The notes: generated by a model from the sequence alone, not told the origin. A DNA stretch of 57,329 nucleotides from Arthrobacter sp. SDTb3-6 (GCF_013376095.1 NZ_JAAMFN010000027.1:1-57329), one strand, 5' to 3'. Shown: positions 24,416 through 35,649, counted from the first letter of the stretch. Numbers and translations are program-made.

Positions 24416-25846
24416 TCAGGACGTGACGCCCGGACGGGGCCGGCGGATGCGCTGGGCCAGTGCCAGGGCCGCCAGTGCGGGCAGGATCGTGAGGGCGAAG
24501 CAGCCGGTGAACGGCCAGGCCCCGCCCAGTCCGGCAAAGGCGGCAAACACGATTGCCGTCGCAGCCAGGGACATGGACGCGCCGATGGAATCGGCAATGC
24601 TGAGCGCGGAGCTGTTGAAGCCCTGGCTCTCCACCGTGGAGTATTCCAGCGTTGCAACGCTGGTGCGCGGGTACATCAGGCCCATGCCGAAGCCTCCCAC
24701 GGCCCACCCCGCAATGGCGGTCGCGGGCACCAGGGCGAAGGCTGCAGTCGCACCGGCCGCGGCAATGGCCAGGCACAGGAGCAGGGCGCCGAAGCGGACG
24801 CTGCGCGCATGGGACAGGCGCGCAGCCAGCCGGCTTTGCAGCCATGACCCGCCCGCCCAGCAGACGCCGGAGGCGGTCACGGAGAGCCCGGCTGCCAGGG
24901 GCGGGAAGCCGTACCGGACGGTCAACAGGTAGGGGATGTAGACGTCAGCGCCGAAGAAAGCACCCGAGGCAAGGCCGCGGCTGAGAATCACGCTGGGCAG
25001 CCCGGCACCGGAGCGCAAGGTGCGTCGGGGGAGCAACGGGCGCAGCGCCAGCAACACGACGACGGCTGCTGCCGCGGGGCCGGCCCACAGCAGCGGGCCT
25101 TTTGAATCGGCCAGCAAATTCAGGGCCAGCACGGCGACGGCGGCCAGCAGCGACCAGCCGAGGCGGCCAAGTTCCCAGGGCACGGGCTTTCTTTCGGCGG
25201 TGCCGCGGCCATCGGCACCTGCCCCGGGAGTCCGAAGCCTTGCCATGGCGGGGACCACCATGGCCAGGGCGCCCGCCACGAGCACGATGACCCCGAGGAA
25301 CACCCACCGCCAGCCCAGGGTTTGGGCGATCAGGCCGGCGACCAGCGGGCCGATGAGCGAGGGCACCACCCAGCAGGCGGCGAAGGCCGCGAAGATCTGG
25401 GGGTGCAGCCCGGGCGGGTAGGCGCGGGCCACCACCACGTACAAGGCAACTGTCAGGGCGCCGGTGCCCAGCCCCTCCACGAGCCGGCCCGCCAGGAACA
25501 CGGCCATGTCCGGAGCCGTGCCGACCACGGCAAGCCCGGCGGTGAACAGGACCACCGAGGCGTACAAGGGGCCACGCGGTCCTTCGCGGTCGGACCAGTT
25601 GCCGGCCGCCACCATTCCCACCACGCCGGCCGCCAGCGGGCCGGCAAAGGCCAGGGCGTACAGCGCTGCCCCGTTGAGTGCTGCGCTGATGGTGGGCATG
25701 ACGGTGGTGACGGCCAAGGCCTCAAAGGCGGACAGCACGATGAGGGCGCAGATGCCCAGGGTGACCGTCCGGTAGCCGCGGCCCAGGATCCCGCCGGGTG
25801 AAACCTGTGCGGACGGAACAACGGAGTCCTCCTCGTCGACGCTCAC
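24416..25846 (-). CDS. MFS transporter, DHA-type drug efflux
   Basis: 476 residues with about 12-14 hydrophobic segments. The first helix ends in FEALAVTTVMPTISAAL, the motif-C-like start of the multidrug:H+ antiporter (DHA) group. GNWSDREGPRGP is the loop 2-3 motif. A charged loop around residues 205-225 separates the halves. The substrate is unknown. It converges with ffh. The GTG start is preceded by TAAGCT at seven bases and no ribosome site, so the transcript is probably leaderless. Confidence 0.88.
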   Translation of the reverse strand: MSVDEEDSVVPSAQVSPGGILGRGYRTVTLGICALIVLSAFEALAVTTVMPTISAALNGAALYALAFAGPLAAGVVGMVAAGNWSDREGPRGPLYASVVLFTAGLAVVGTAPDMAVFLAGRLVEGLGTGALTVALYVVVARAYPPGLHPQIFAAFAACWVVPSLIGPLVAGLIAQTLGWRWVFLGVIVLVAGALAMVVPAMARLRTPGAGADGRGTAERKPVPWELGRLGWSLLAAVAVLALNLLADSKGPLLWAGPAAAAVVVLLALRPLLPRRTLRSGAGLPSVILSRGLASGAFFGADVYIPYLLTVRYGFPPLAAGLSVTASGVCWAGGSWLQSRLAARLSHARSVRFGALLLCLAIAAAGATAAFALVPATAIAGWAVGGFGMGLMYPRTSVATLEYSTVESQGFNSSALSIADSIGASMSLAATAIVFAAFAGLGGAWPFTGCFALTILPALAALALAQRIRRPRPGVTS

Positions 25847-25853
25847 ACACGTC

Positions 25854-25859
25854 AGCTTA
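25854..25859 (-). promoter_or_regulatory. -10 element of the MFS gene, near-leaderless
   Basis: On the minus strand TAAGCT ends seven bases before the GTG start at 25846, and no Shine-Dalgarno sequence is seen. No clear -35. Confidence 0.4.
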
Positions 25860-26035
25860 GAACCTCAACGGGTCCCGGGCCATCGTGTCCCCGCCAGGGG
25901 CATCACAGCTCAAGGTCCCACCTCTTGGCCGGGGAGATTGCAGGAAACTGGCAGGATATTGCCAGAAACCGCCCAGCGCGCCCGAAGATCCCCGGTGCGC
26001 CGCACCGCAGGCCGTTTGTGTCAACCCTTGGGGCC

Positions 26036-26058
26036 TGACAAAGGGCAAATCGTTGTCA
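26036..26058. promoter_or_regulatory. Palindromic operator before the peptide importer operon
   Basis: TGACAA-N11-TTGTCA, a perfect 6+6 inverted repeat ending 9 bp before the -35 hexamer. The intergenic stretch 25847-26163 (317 bp) contains this element, the promoter at 26068-26096 and no gene. Confidence 0.6.
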
Positions 26059-26067
26059 AATTGCGGC

Positions 26068-26096
26068 CTGACAGTGCGGCAGTGGAGGTTTAGACT
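26068..26096 (+). promoter_or_regulatory. Promoter of the peptide importer operon
   Basis: CTGACA (26068-26073), 17-base spacer, TAGACT (26091-26096). Initiation near 26103 gives a leader of about 60 bases with GGAGG ahead of the ATG at 26164. Confidence 0.75.
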
Positions 26097-26163
26097 CGGA
26101 TTTAGGAGCCTTGCGAAGACCAAACTGATCCACCACCGCCTGGCTCTGCCATGGAGGCGCATC

Positions 26164-28038
26164 ATGAAAAAATTGCGAACTCATGGGGGGATCATCCGGA
26201 AGCCGATCTTTCGGATATTGGGAATTATCGCAGCGGTATTGCTGGCGTTGACGGCATGTTCCTCGGGAGGTGGTTCCCCGACAGCCACCAAAACTTCAGG
26301 GACCAACCCCGGAAAAGCCGCTGACACCGCAACAATGGCTTTGCCGCCAAATACGGTCCCGAACTGGATCTGGCCGTTTTCGCCACTTGCCGACTTCTCG
26401 GTAGCCAACGGTTCGGACCTGCAGTTCCTCATGTTCCGGCCGCTGTATTGGTTTGGGAACCAAGGCAAGGCTGAGATCAATGATTCCCTCAGCCTGGCCG
26501 CGGAGCCGACGTACAGCAACGGCGGCAAGACGGTCACCATCAAGCTGAAGGACTACAAGTGGTCCAACGGTGAGACCTTGACCTCACAGAACGTGATGTT
26601 CTGGTTCAACATGCTCAAGGCCGAGAAAAAGAACTTCGCAGCGTACGCGCCGGGCCAGTTCCCGGACAACGTCGTCTCAGCGTCCGCGCCGGACGCGAAG
26701 ACCGTGGTGTTCAACACAAACAAGGCCTACAGCCAGCAGTGGTTCCTGTACAACCAGTTGAGCACCATCACCCCGATGCCGAACGCCTGGGACATGACGG
26801 CTGCCAACACCAAGGGCGACTGTGCCACGAATGAATCCGGCTGTGCCGCGGTCTACGCGTATTTGACGGCCCAGTCCAAGGACCTGCCGACGTACGCCAC
26901 GAACCCGCTGTGGCAGGTGGTCGACGGGCCGTGGAAGCTGTCCAAGTTCAACGCCGACGGGCACCTCACCTTCGTGCCGAACACCAGCTACTCCGGTCCG
27001 GTCAAGCCCGCACTCAAGGAGTTCATCGAGGTTCCGTTCACCACGGACTCTGCTGAATTCAACGTGCTGCGTGCCGGGGACACCATCGATGTGGGCTACC
27101 TGCCCACGCAGGACCTGAAGCAGGCCAAGCCCGCCAACACCGGACCGGCCGAGGCCGGGCCGAACCCGTTGAGCACCAACTACACGCTGGCACCGTGGTT
27201 CCTGTACGGCGTCAACTACTTCCCGATCAATTTCAACAACCCCACCGTGGGGCCGATCTTCAAGCAGCTCTACTTCCGCCAGGCACTGCAGTCAGTGGTT
27301 GACCAAAAGGGCATCCTGGGCTCGGCCGCCAAGAACTACGGGGTTCCGACCACGGGGCCGGTCCCGCTGTATCCGTCGGACAGCCCGTTGATTTCCCAAA
27401 CCGAGAAGAACAACCCGTATCCGTTCAGCATCGCAAATGCGAAGAAATACCTCACTGACAACGGCTGGACCGTCAACCCGGGCGGCACGAGCGTTTGTGC
27501 CAAGCCGGGAACCGGTGCCGGCGAGTGCGGCGCAGGGGTTGCGGCCGGTGCAAAGATGGACTTCGACCTGCAGTATGCCAGTGGCAACCAGACGATCACC
27601 ACGGCCATGCAGTCCATGAAGTCCAACGCAGCGCAGGTCGGAATCACGCTGAACATCTCCTCGGAACCGTTCAACAAGGTCATCGCTGCGGCCAGCCCCT
27701 GCAGCGGCAAGACCTGCACATGGCAGATGGCGAACTGGGGCGGCGGCTGGGTGTACCTGCCCGACTACTACCCGACCGGTGAGGAACTGTGGCAGACGGG
27801 GGCAGGGTCCAACAGCGGCAGCTACTCCAACCCCATGGTCGACCAGCTGATCACCAACACCACCACCACGAGCGGCGTTGATGTGTTGCACGCCTACGAA
27901 GATGCCCTGGCCAAGGACCTGCCGGTGATCTGGCAGCCGAATTACACCTACAGCCTGACTGAGGTGGCCAACGGCCTCAAGGGTGCGACGACGCAGAACC
28001 CGTACAGCCCCATCAACCCCGAGAACTGGGCCTGGTGA
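26164..28038 (+). CDS. Peptide/solute-binding lipoprotein (SBP family 5)
   Basis: 624 residues. The signal peptide has a basic start (MKKLR..RKPIFR), a hydrophobic core (ILGIIAAVLLALTA) and a lipobox LTAC with lipidation Cys32, then a Gly/Ser/Thr linker. The mature part matches family 5 periplasmic binding proteins (DppA/OppA): LKDYKWSNGETLTSQNVMFW near residues 128-147 and a C-terminal half that closes over the ligand. It captures the ligand outside the membrane and delivers it to the permeases encoded next. Start ATG 26164 after TGGAGGCGCATC. First gene of a four-gene importer; 119 bp separate it from the first permease, with no terminator seen. Confidence 0.95.
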   Translation: MKKLRTHGGIIRKPIFRILGIIAAVLLALTACSSGGGSPTATKTSGTNPGKAADTATMALPPNTVPNWIWPFSPLADFSVANGSDLQFLMFRPLYWFGNQGKAEINDSLSLAAEPTYSNGGKTVTIKLKDYKWSNGETLTSQNVMFWFNMLKAEKKNFAAYAPGQFPDNVVSASAPDAKTVVFNTNKAYSQQWFLYNQLSTITPMPNAWDMTAANTKGDCATNESGCAAVYAYLTAQSKDLPTYATNPLWQVVDGPWKLSKFNADGHLTFVPNTSYSGPVKPALKEFIEVPFTTDSAEFNVLRAGDTIDVGYLPTQDLKQAKPANTGPAEAGPNPLSTNYTLAPWFLYGVNYFPINFNNPTVGPIFKQLYFRQALQSVVDQKGILGSAAKNYGVPTTGPVPLYPSDSPLISQTEKNNPYPFSIANAKKYLTDNGWTVNPGGTSVCAKPGTGAGECGAGVAAGAKMDFDLQYASGNQTITTAMQSMKSNAAQVGITLNISSEPFNKVIAAASPCSGKTCTWQMANWGGGWVYLPDYYPTGEELWQTGAGSNSGSYSNPMVDQLITNTTTTSGVDVLHAYEDALAKDLPVIWQPNYTYSLTEVANGLKGATTQNPYSPINPENWAW

Positions 28039-28157
28039 CCAGTGCCAGGACAAGCAAAGGGTTGCGACAACAAGTGAAGGTCACGACAACGGGGTGAGCC
28101 GGGCATGGCGGCAGCAGGAACAAACATCGGTACGATGCCAGCAGGGATTGTGGCGTC

Positions 28158-29102
28158 ATGATCGGTTATATCCTGCGCCGCCTGGCCCAGTCCATCCTGG
28201 TGGTTTTTGTCGTGACCATCATCGTCTTCATCCTGCTGCACCAGCTTCCGGGCGGCGCGGCCAGGGCCATTCTGGGACCACGGGCCACCGCGCTCCAGAT
28301 CGCCCAGTTCAATGCCGCAAACGGCTATGACCAGCCCCTGCTCATCCAATACTTCGGACAGCTGGGGCAGTGGTTTAGCGGCAACTTCGGCTTTTCCATC
28401 AAACTCAACCAGTCGGTCAGCTCACTGCTGGTGGAGCGGCTGCCCAAGACGGTGATCCTGTCACTGTTGTCCCTGCTGCTGACGGTGCTGGTGGCCGTGC
28501 CGCTGGGCATTTACCAGGCAGTGCGGCGCAACCGCGTCCCCGACTACATCGCCACCGGCTTTTCCTTCATCTTCTATGCGGCACCGACCTTTTTCATCGG
28601 CCTGGTCGTGATTGAGGTCTTCTCCCAAAACTTGGGCTGGTTCCCGCCGGAAGCCCCCCAGTCCAATGGCATCGGCCCCATCTTTGGACAGTTTGACGCC
28701 ATGATCCTGCCCATTGTCACCCTGGCCCTGCTCAGCATTGCCGGTTTCTCCCGGTACATGCGCTCCTCCGTGCTGGACAACATTGACCAGGACTACGTCC
28801 GCACCGCCCAGGCCAAGGGCGCCTCGCCGCAGCGTGTGCTGTACCACCACGTCCTGCGCAACGCCCTGATCCCCATCATCACGCTGCTTGGCCTGTCGCT
28901 GCCGGCCCTTTTTGCCGGCGCCCTGGTCACCGAATCCATCTTCAACTTTCCCGGCATGGGCCTGCTCTTTTGGCAGGCGGCGCAGTCCTCGGACTATCCC
29001 GTGGAACTCGGCGTGGTGATCATCACCGCCTTTGCCACCGTGGCCGGCAACCTCCTGGCGGACGTCTCGCTGGCCATTATCGATCCGAGGGTGAAGCTGT
29101 GA
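28158..29102 (+). CDS. Peptide ABC transporter permease (DppB type)
   Basis: 314 residues, six membrane helices expected. N-terminus MIGYILRRLAQSILVVFVVTIIVFILLHQLPGG is typical of DppB/OppB. The ATPase-coupling loop is 'DYVRTAQAKGASPQRVLYHHVLRNALIP', and the end is IIDPRVKL. It forms the channel with the next gene product. The stop overlaps the GTG of the second permease (GTGA). It is a paralogue of the orphan permease at 3841. Confidence 0.94.
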   Translation: MIGYILRRLAQSILVVFVVTIIVFILLHQLPGGAARAILGPRATALQIAQFNAANGYDQPLLIQYFGQLGQWFSGNFGFSIKLNQSVSSLLVERLPKTVILSLLSLLLTVLVAVPLGIYQAVRRNRVPDYIATGFSFIFYAAPTFFIGLVVIEVFSQNLGWFPPEAPQSNGIGPIFGQFDAMILPIVTLALLSIAGFSRYMRSSVLDNIDQDYVRTAQAKGASPQRVLYHHVLRNALIPIITLLGLSLPALFAGALVTESIFNFPGMGLLFWQAAQSSDYPVELGVVIITAFATVAGNLLADVSLAIIDPRVKL

Positions 29103-30034
29103 GCGATCCGGGCAGGGCAGAGGTTGAGGTTTCCGGGGCACTGCCGGAGCCGGTGCACGCCGCCACGGGGCTGCCCGTCGGCAAGGCCAAGAGCATGTTC
29201 CGCCTCGGCTTTGAGGTTTTCATCCAAAACAAGCTGGCCATCGTGGGGCTCGTGGTGCTGGCGCTCGCCGTGCTGTTTTGCTTCGTCGCCCCGCTGTTCT
29301 ACCGCACGGACCAGGTGACGGTCAACCTGCTCCAGACAAACCTGCCGCCGGGCCCGGGCCACCCGCTGGGCACCGACGAGACAGGTTATGACGAGCTTGG
29401 CCGGTTGATGGTGGGCGGGCAGACATCCCTGGCCATCGGCTTTGCCGCCGCCATCATCGCCACCATCGTCGGCACGGTGTGGGGTGCCATCGCCGGCTTC
29501 TTCGGGGGCGCGGTTGACGCCGTCATGATGCGCATTGTCGACGCCATCCTGTCCATCCCGATCCTGTTCCTGCTGCTCTTCCTCGTCACCATCGTCCGGC
29601 CCAGCATCCCGGTCATGATTTTCGTCCTGGGCCTGACAGCCTGGCTGGTCCCGGCGCGGCTGGTGCGCGGTGAATCGCTGACGCTGCGGGTGCGTGAATA
29701 CGTCCAGGCAGTGCGCGTCATGGGTGGTTCGTCCTGGCATTCGGTGCTCCGGCACATCATGCCCAACGTGGTCGGCACCGTCATTGTCAACGCGACGTTC
29801 CAGGTGGCCGACGCCATCCTGCTCATCGCCTACCTGGGCTACCTGGGCCTGGGCATTTCCCCGCCGGCCACCGACTGGGGCGGCATGCTCAGCAACGGCT
29901 CCGCCTTCATCTTCCCGAACTACTGGTGGCTGATCTACCCTCCGGGGATCCTGATCATCGTGGTGGTGGTGGCCGTGAACCTTGTGGGCGACGGCCTGCG
30001 CGATTCGGTGGAGGTGCGGCTGCAGCGGCGCTGA
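29099..30034 (+). CDS. Peptide ABC transporter permease (DppC type)
   Basis: 311 residues. The N-terminal cytoplasmic stretch is followed by 'FIQNKLAIVGLVVLALAVLFCFVAPLFY', the conserved first helix of DppC/OppC, and then the HPLGTDETGYDELGRLM motif of this family. The coupling loop is YVQAVRVMGGSSWHSVLRHIMPN and the C-terminus ends DGLRDSVEVRLQRR. The GTG at 29099 overlaps the preceding stop by four bases. Partner of the DppB-type permease. Confidence 0.94.
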   Translation: MSDPGRAEVEVSGALPEPVHAATGLPVGKAKSMFRLGFEVFIQNKLAIVGLVVLALAVLFCFVAPLFYRTDQVTVNLLQTNLPPGPGHPLGTDETGYDELGRLMVGGQTSLAIGFAAAIIATIVGTVWGAIAGFFGGAVDAVMMRIVDAILSIPILFLLLFLVTIVRPSIPVMIFVLGLTAWLVPARLVRGESLTLRVREYVQAVRVMGGSSWHSVLRHIMPNVVGTVIVNATFQVADAILLIAYLGYLGLGISPPATDWGGMLSNGSAFIFPNYWWLIYPPGILIIVVVVAVNLVGDGLRDSVEVRLQRR

Positions 30035-30079
30035 GCATCCCGGCGTCGCACATCGGGTCACAGGGAAAGGACTTACGGC

Positions 30080-32401
30080 ATGGCACTTCTGGAGATCAAC
30101 GACCTCAGCACCGACATCCAGCTCAGCAAGTCGGTGGTCCATGCCCTGGACCATGTCACCCTCCATGTGGACGCCGGGGAGACGCTGGGGCTCGTGGGGG
30201 AGTCGGGCAGCGGCAAGACCATGACGGCCATGTCCATTGAGCGCCTGCTTCCGCCCGGGGGCCACATCACGCACGGCGAAATCCTGTTTGACGGCGAGGA
30301 CCTGGTGCAGCTGGAGGAACCGCGGCTGCGGGAGATCCGCGGCGGGGACATCGGCATGATCTTCCAGGACCCCATGACCTCGCTGAACCCAGTCATGCCC
30401 ATCGGGGACCAGGTGGCCGAACCGCTCATGCTCCACCGCGGCCTGTCCAAGTCGGCGGCCATGAAGCAGGTGGTGGAGATGTTCGGGCTGGTGGGCATTC
30501 CCAGCCCGCTCCAGCGGGTCAAGGACTTCCCGCACCAGCTGTCCGGCGGGCAGCGCCAGCGTGTCATGATCGCCATGGCGCTGATCTGCCAGCCCAAGCT
30601 GCTGATTGCGGATGAGCCGACCACGGCGCTGGACGTCACGGTGCAAAAGCAGATCCTGGAACTCGTGGACCGGTTGCGCCAGGAATTCCACATGGCCATG
30701 ATCCTGGTGACCCACGACCTGGGCGTCATCGCCGGCAGCGCGGACCGGGTGGTGGTCATGTACGCCGGCAAGGTGGCGGAGATGGCGGACGTCCACACCC
30801 TGTTCGCCGCGCCCAAGCACCGCTACACGGATGCGTTGTTTGAGGCGCTGCCCGAGCGCGCGGCCGGCACGGGCGAGCGGCTGTACTCGATTCCGGGACT
30901 CCCTCCGGACCTCACCGAGCCGCCGCCTGCCTGCCGGTTCGCGCCGCGGTGCCGCTTCGCCGTTGAATCCTGCCGCACCCTGGTGCCGCCCACCACCACC
31001 ATTTCCACCCCCTACGGGCCCCAGCAGTACGCCTGCTTCGTCCCGCGCACCACGCCGCTGAAGGTGCCCGAGCCCGTGGACCTGCGCACCATCATCCCCG
31101 AGGCCGCCCGTGTGGAGGCTGCCGAGCTGGAGGCGGGCATGGACCTTTCCGAGGTGGAGACGCCCGGCCGGATGGACGACGGCGGGCCCCGGCCGGGCGC
31201 GCCCGTCACCCCGGGGCCCGCCCACCGGGCGACGGAACGGCCGGGGGAGGACACGACGTCGGACGTGCGCACCTGGGTGGCACCCACCACCTTCATCCCG
31301 GCCGACGGCGTGCCGCTGCTGCAGATCCAGGGGGCCGTGAAGGATTTTCCGGTCACGGCCGGCGCCATCCTGCGCCGGCACGTGGGCGACATCAGCGCCG
31401 TCGCTGACGTCACGGTCTCCATCCCCCGCGGCCGGACGCTGGGGCTGGTGGGGGAGTCGGGCTGCGGGAAGACCACCCTGGGCCGGCTGGTGGTGGGGCT
31501 GGAGGTGCCCACCGGCGGCAGGATCCTGTTCCGGGGCCGGCGCATTTCGAAGCTGCGTGGCAAGGAGGCGAAGGAGGGCCGGCGCAACGTGCAGTTCATG
31601 TTCCAGGACTCCTACGCGTCGCTGGATCCGCGGATGCGCGTGCGGTCCATCCTGCGCGAGCCGCTGGACATCCAGCACGTGGGCACCGCGCGCGACCGCA
31701 ACGACCGCGTCGATGAGCTGCTGGCCGCCGTCGGGCTGCCCGCCCGGGCGGCCGAGAGGTATCCGCACGAATTCTCCGGCGGGCAGCGCCAACGCATCGG
31801 GCTGGCCCGGGCACTGGCCCTGCAGCCCGGGCTGATCGTGGCCGACGAGCCCGTCTCCGCCCTGGACGTGTCGATCCAGGCGCAGGTGCTGAACCTGATG
31901 AAGGAACTCCAGCGGGACCGGGAGCTGACGTACCTTTTCATCAGCCACGACCTGTCCGTGGTGCGCTACCTCTCCGACGTCATCGCGGTCATGTACCTCG
32001 GCCGGATGGTGGAGGTGGGCCCGGCAGCGGCCGTGTATTCGCATCCGCTGCACCACTACACGCGCGGGCTGATCGACACCATCCCCATCCCGGACCCCGT
32101 CATTGAACGGAAGAAGGCGAAGCTGGGCGTGCGCGGGGAGCTGCCCTCGGCCATGAACCCGCCCAGCGGCTGTCGTTTCCGCACCCGCTGCCCCATGGCC
32201 CAGGAGATCTGCGCCAAGGTGGTGCCGCCGCTGCAGCCCGGCGGCGGATCGGTGCCCATGCCGGCGGACCGGCTGGAAGCCATGACCGCGGCCGCCGCCG
32301 CGCACGGAACCATCCCGCACATGACGGCCTGCCACTTTCCGATCAACGGCCACGCCGCCGCCGACACGCTGTCCGGGGGGCCGGAGGAGCCGGATGCGTG
32401 A
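30080..32401 (+). CDS. Fused double ATPase of the peptide importer (DppD-DppF)
   Basis: 773 residues carrying two complete ABC ATPase domains. Domain 1: GESGSGKT (40-47), LSGGQRQRV and LLIADEPTTALD, ending in an oligopeptide-transporter C-terminal region with CRFAPRCRFAVESC. An acidic/Pro-rich linker of about 80 residues follows. Domain 2: GESGCGKT (about 458-465), FSGGQRQRI and LIVADEPVSALD, and a second C-terminal region with CRFRTRCPMAQEIC. The Cys-rich ends resemble the iron-sulphur-binding ends of Dpp/Opp ATPases. Two ATPases in one chain replace the usual DppD and DppF genes. ATG follows GGGAAAGGACTTACGGC. Confidence 0.94.
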   Translation: MALLEINDLSTDIQLSKSVVHALDHVTLHVDAGETLGLVGESGSGKTMTAMSIERLLPPGGHITHGEILFDGEDLVQLEEPRLREIRGGDIGMIFQDPMTSLNPVMPIGDQVAEPLMLHRGLSKSAAMKQVVEMFGLVGIPSPLQRVKDFPHQLSGGQRQRVMIAMALICQPKLLIADEPTTALDVTVQKQILELVDRLRQEFHMAMILVTHDLGVIAGSADRVVVMYAGKVAEMADVHTLFAAPKHRYTDALFEALPERAAGTGERLYSIPGLPPDLTEPPPACRFAPRCRFAVESCRTLVPPTTTISTPYGPQQYACFVPRTTPLKVPEPVDLRTIIPEAARVEAAELEAGMDLSEVETPGRMDDGGPRPGAPVTPGPAHRATERPGEDTTSDVRTWVAPTTFIPADGVPLLQIQGAVKDFPVTAGAILRRHVGDISAVADVTVSIPRGRTLGLVGESGCGKTTLGRLVVGLEVPTGGRILFRGRRISKLRGKEAKEGRRNVQFMFQDSYASLDPRMRVRSILREPLDIQHVGTARDRNDRVDELLAAVGLPARAAERYPHEFSGGQRQRIGLARALALQPGLIVADEPVSALDVSIQAQVLNLMKELQRDRELTYLFISHDLSVVRYLSDVIAVMYLGRMVEVGPAAAVYSHPLHHYTRGLIDTIPIPDPVIERKKAKLGVRGELPSAMNPPSGCRFRTRCPMAQEICAKVVPPLQPGGGSVPMPADRLEAMTAAAAAHGTIPHMTACHFPINGHAAADTLSGGPEEPDA

Positions 32402-32461
32402 GGCCCGTCCCCGGCCGGTGACCCGGGCCGCGGGGTCCCCGGCGTTGTCCGTCCCGTCCGG

Positions 32462-32467
32462 TAACCT
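32462..32467 (+). promoter_or_regulatory. -10 element, probable leaderless start
   Basis: TAACCT is followed by exactly six bases and the ATG at 32474, without a ribosome site. Same arrangement as at coaD. Confidence 0.45.
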
Positions 32468-32473
32468 GCTTGA

Positions 32474-33217
32474 ATGACTAAACCCCGGATCGTGTTCGTG
32501 CACGGGATCGACGGCTATGGCGCCGCCGCATGGCCGGTCCAGCACCGCCTGGCCGGGCGTTACGATGCCCTGTTCCTGAAACGGACGGGCTTCGACGCCG
32601 TGGAGCCGCCCCTGCCCACTGACTTTGCCGCCGACGCCGGGATCGTCATCGACGCCCTGGACGGCGGCGCGCACCTGGTGGCACATGCCCAGGGCGCCAT
32701 TGCCGCTGTCATGGCGGCCGTGGAGCGGCCCGATCTCGTCAAGTCGCTGGTCCTGGTGGAACCGGCGCTGCTGTCGCTGACGGCGGAACTGCCTGCCACC
32801 ACCGCGTACCGTGAACACCTGGAGCCGCTTTTCGCGCGCAGTGCGTCGCTGACGGACGCGGCGTTTTCCGCCGAATTCCGCCGCCTGACCGCATCCATGA
32901 ACGGGCCGGGCGCCCCGGCCGGCGGGGCATCGGGCCTCCGGGCGGGCCCGGCAGCGCCGCAAAGGGGTCCGGCGGAATCCGCGGCCAGGATCGCCGCCCG
33001 AGTGCACCTGCAGGCGCCACAGTGGGACGCGCCGGTCCACATAGTGCCCGGCGTGCCCACCCTGGTTGTGACCGGCGGATGGGAACCGCTTTACGAGGAG
33101 ATCGCCGACTACCTCGCCACCACGGGCGCCCGCCACGAGGTCACCCGCGGCGGGCACCGCCCGCAGGACTCGGAGGAAGGCGCCGCGCTGATTGAGGAAT
33201 TCATCGCCCGGCATTGA
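32474..33217 (+). CDS. Alpha/beta-hydrolase-fold protein lacking the nucleophile serine
   Basis: 247 residues. The N-terminal VFVHGIDGYG (8-16) is the oxyanion-loop HG motif. The nucleophile elbow is AHAQGA: the position normally held by Ser (GHSxG) is Ala72 (codon GCC at 32687-32689). A late Asp/His region exists (TGGWEPLYEEI, and H in TRGGHRP). The family fold is intact and the gene is uninterrupted, so it is either non-catalytic (binding or regulatory) or uses different chemistry, as cofactor-free dioxygenases or lyases of this fold do. A Gly/Ala/Pro-rich insert (about 142-165) lies in the cap region. Stand-alone gene, probably leaderless. Confidence 0.85.
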   Translation: MTKPRIVFVHGIDGYGAAAWPVQHRLAGRYDALFLKRTGFDAVEPPLPTDFAADAGIVIDALDGGAHLVAHAQGAIAAVMAAVERPDLVKSLVLVEPALLSLTAELPATTAYREHLEPLFARSASLTDAAFSAEFRRLTASMNGPGAPAGGASGLRAGPAAPQRGPAESAARIAARVHLQAPQWDAPVHIVPGVPTLVVTGGWEPLYEEIADYLATTGARHEVTRGGHRPQDSEEGAALIEEFIARH

Positions 33218-33241
33218 GTCCGGCGGACGGGGCGGTGCCGG

Positions 33242-35087
<1,846 letters not shown>

Positions 35088-35130
35088 CAAAGACGAAGTT
35101 ACACGATCACCAGGTGCCGGTGTCAAGCCG

Positions 35131-35136
35131 TAGGAT
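35131..35136 (+). promoter_or_regulatory. -10 element of the GNAT gene, leaderless
   Basis: TAGGAT followed by six bases and ATG 35143. No Shine-Dalgarno site. The promoter lies head to head with the thiC leader. Confidence 0.55.
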
Positions 35137-35142
35137 CGTTCC

Positions 35143-35649
35143 ATGCTGGAAATCCGTCCCGCGGCGTTGAGTGAATTCTCGCTTTTGCCTGCCCTCGAAG
35201 CGGACGCGGACCTGGCCTTCGACACCCTGGACCCGCCGTTCGGCCATCGCGGGGAGTTTCCGCCGCCGGGTACGGCCGAGTCCTATGCCGACGCGTTCCA
35301 CATCATGGTGGCAGGACGGCCGCCCGTGGGTTTTGCACGCCTGGACATTGTTGACGGCCAGGCCCATTTGGGGCAGCTGGCCGTCAGCCCCGAGCATGCC
35401 CGGCAGGGGATCGGGCGGGCGCTCGTCATGGCCGCCAAGGCGTGGGCATTGGAGGCCGGCTTCCACACCATGACGCTGTGCACCTTCGCCGACGTGCCGT
35501 TCAACGGCCCGTTTTATGCCGGCTGCGGCTTTGTGGAACTGCCGGAGGAATCGCTGGCCCCGGAACTGCGCCGGCTCCGCCGCGAGGAATCCGCGCTGGG
35601 GCTCGATGCCATGGGCCGGCGCGTGGCCATGTCCGCCCGGCTCCGCTGA
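35143..35649 (+). CDS. GNAT family N-acetyltransferase
   Basis: 168 residues. The acetyl-CoA loop is seen as LGQLAVSPEHARQGIGRALVMAAKAWA (Q/RxxGxG/A pattern, about residues 77-103), followed by the strand MTLCTFADVPFNGPFYAGCGFVEL typical of GNAT motif B. The acceptor substrate cannot be told. The single gene stands between thiC and the unknown-protein/AhpD pair and is probably leaderless. Confidence 0.9.
   Translation: MLEIRPAALSEFSLLPALEADADLAFDTLDPPFGHRGEFPPPGTAESYADAFHIMVAGRPPVGFARLDIVDGQAHLGQLAVSPEHARQGIGRALVMAAKAWALEAGFHTMTLCTFADVPFNGPFYAGCGFVELPEESLAPELRRLRREESALGLDAMGRRVAMSARLR

Noticed and set aside
28994-33214. Very long open frame on the minus strand opposite the peptide importer
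   Set aside because: It lies opposite four clear ABC genes in their third-position register; composition (His/Gln/Arg/Gly rich) is typical of antisense frames in high-GC DNA and no domain is recognisable.
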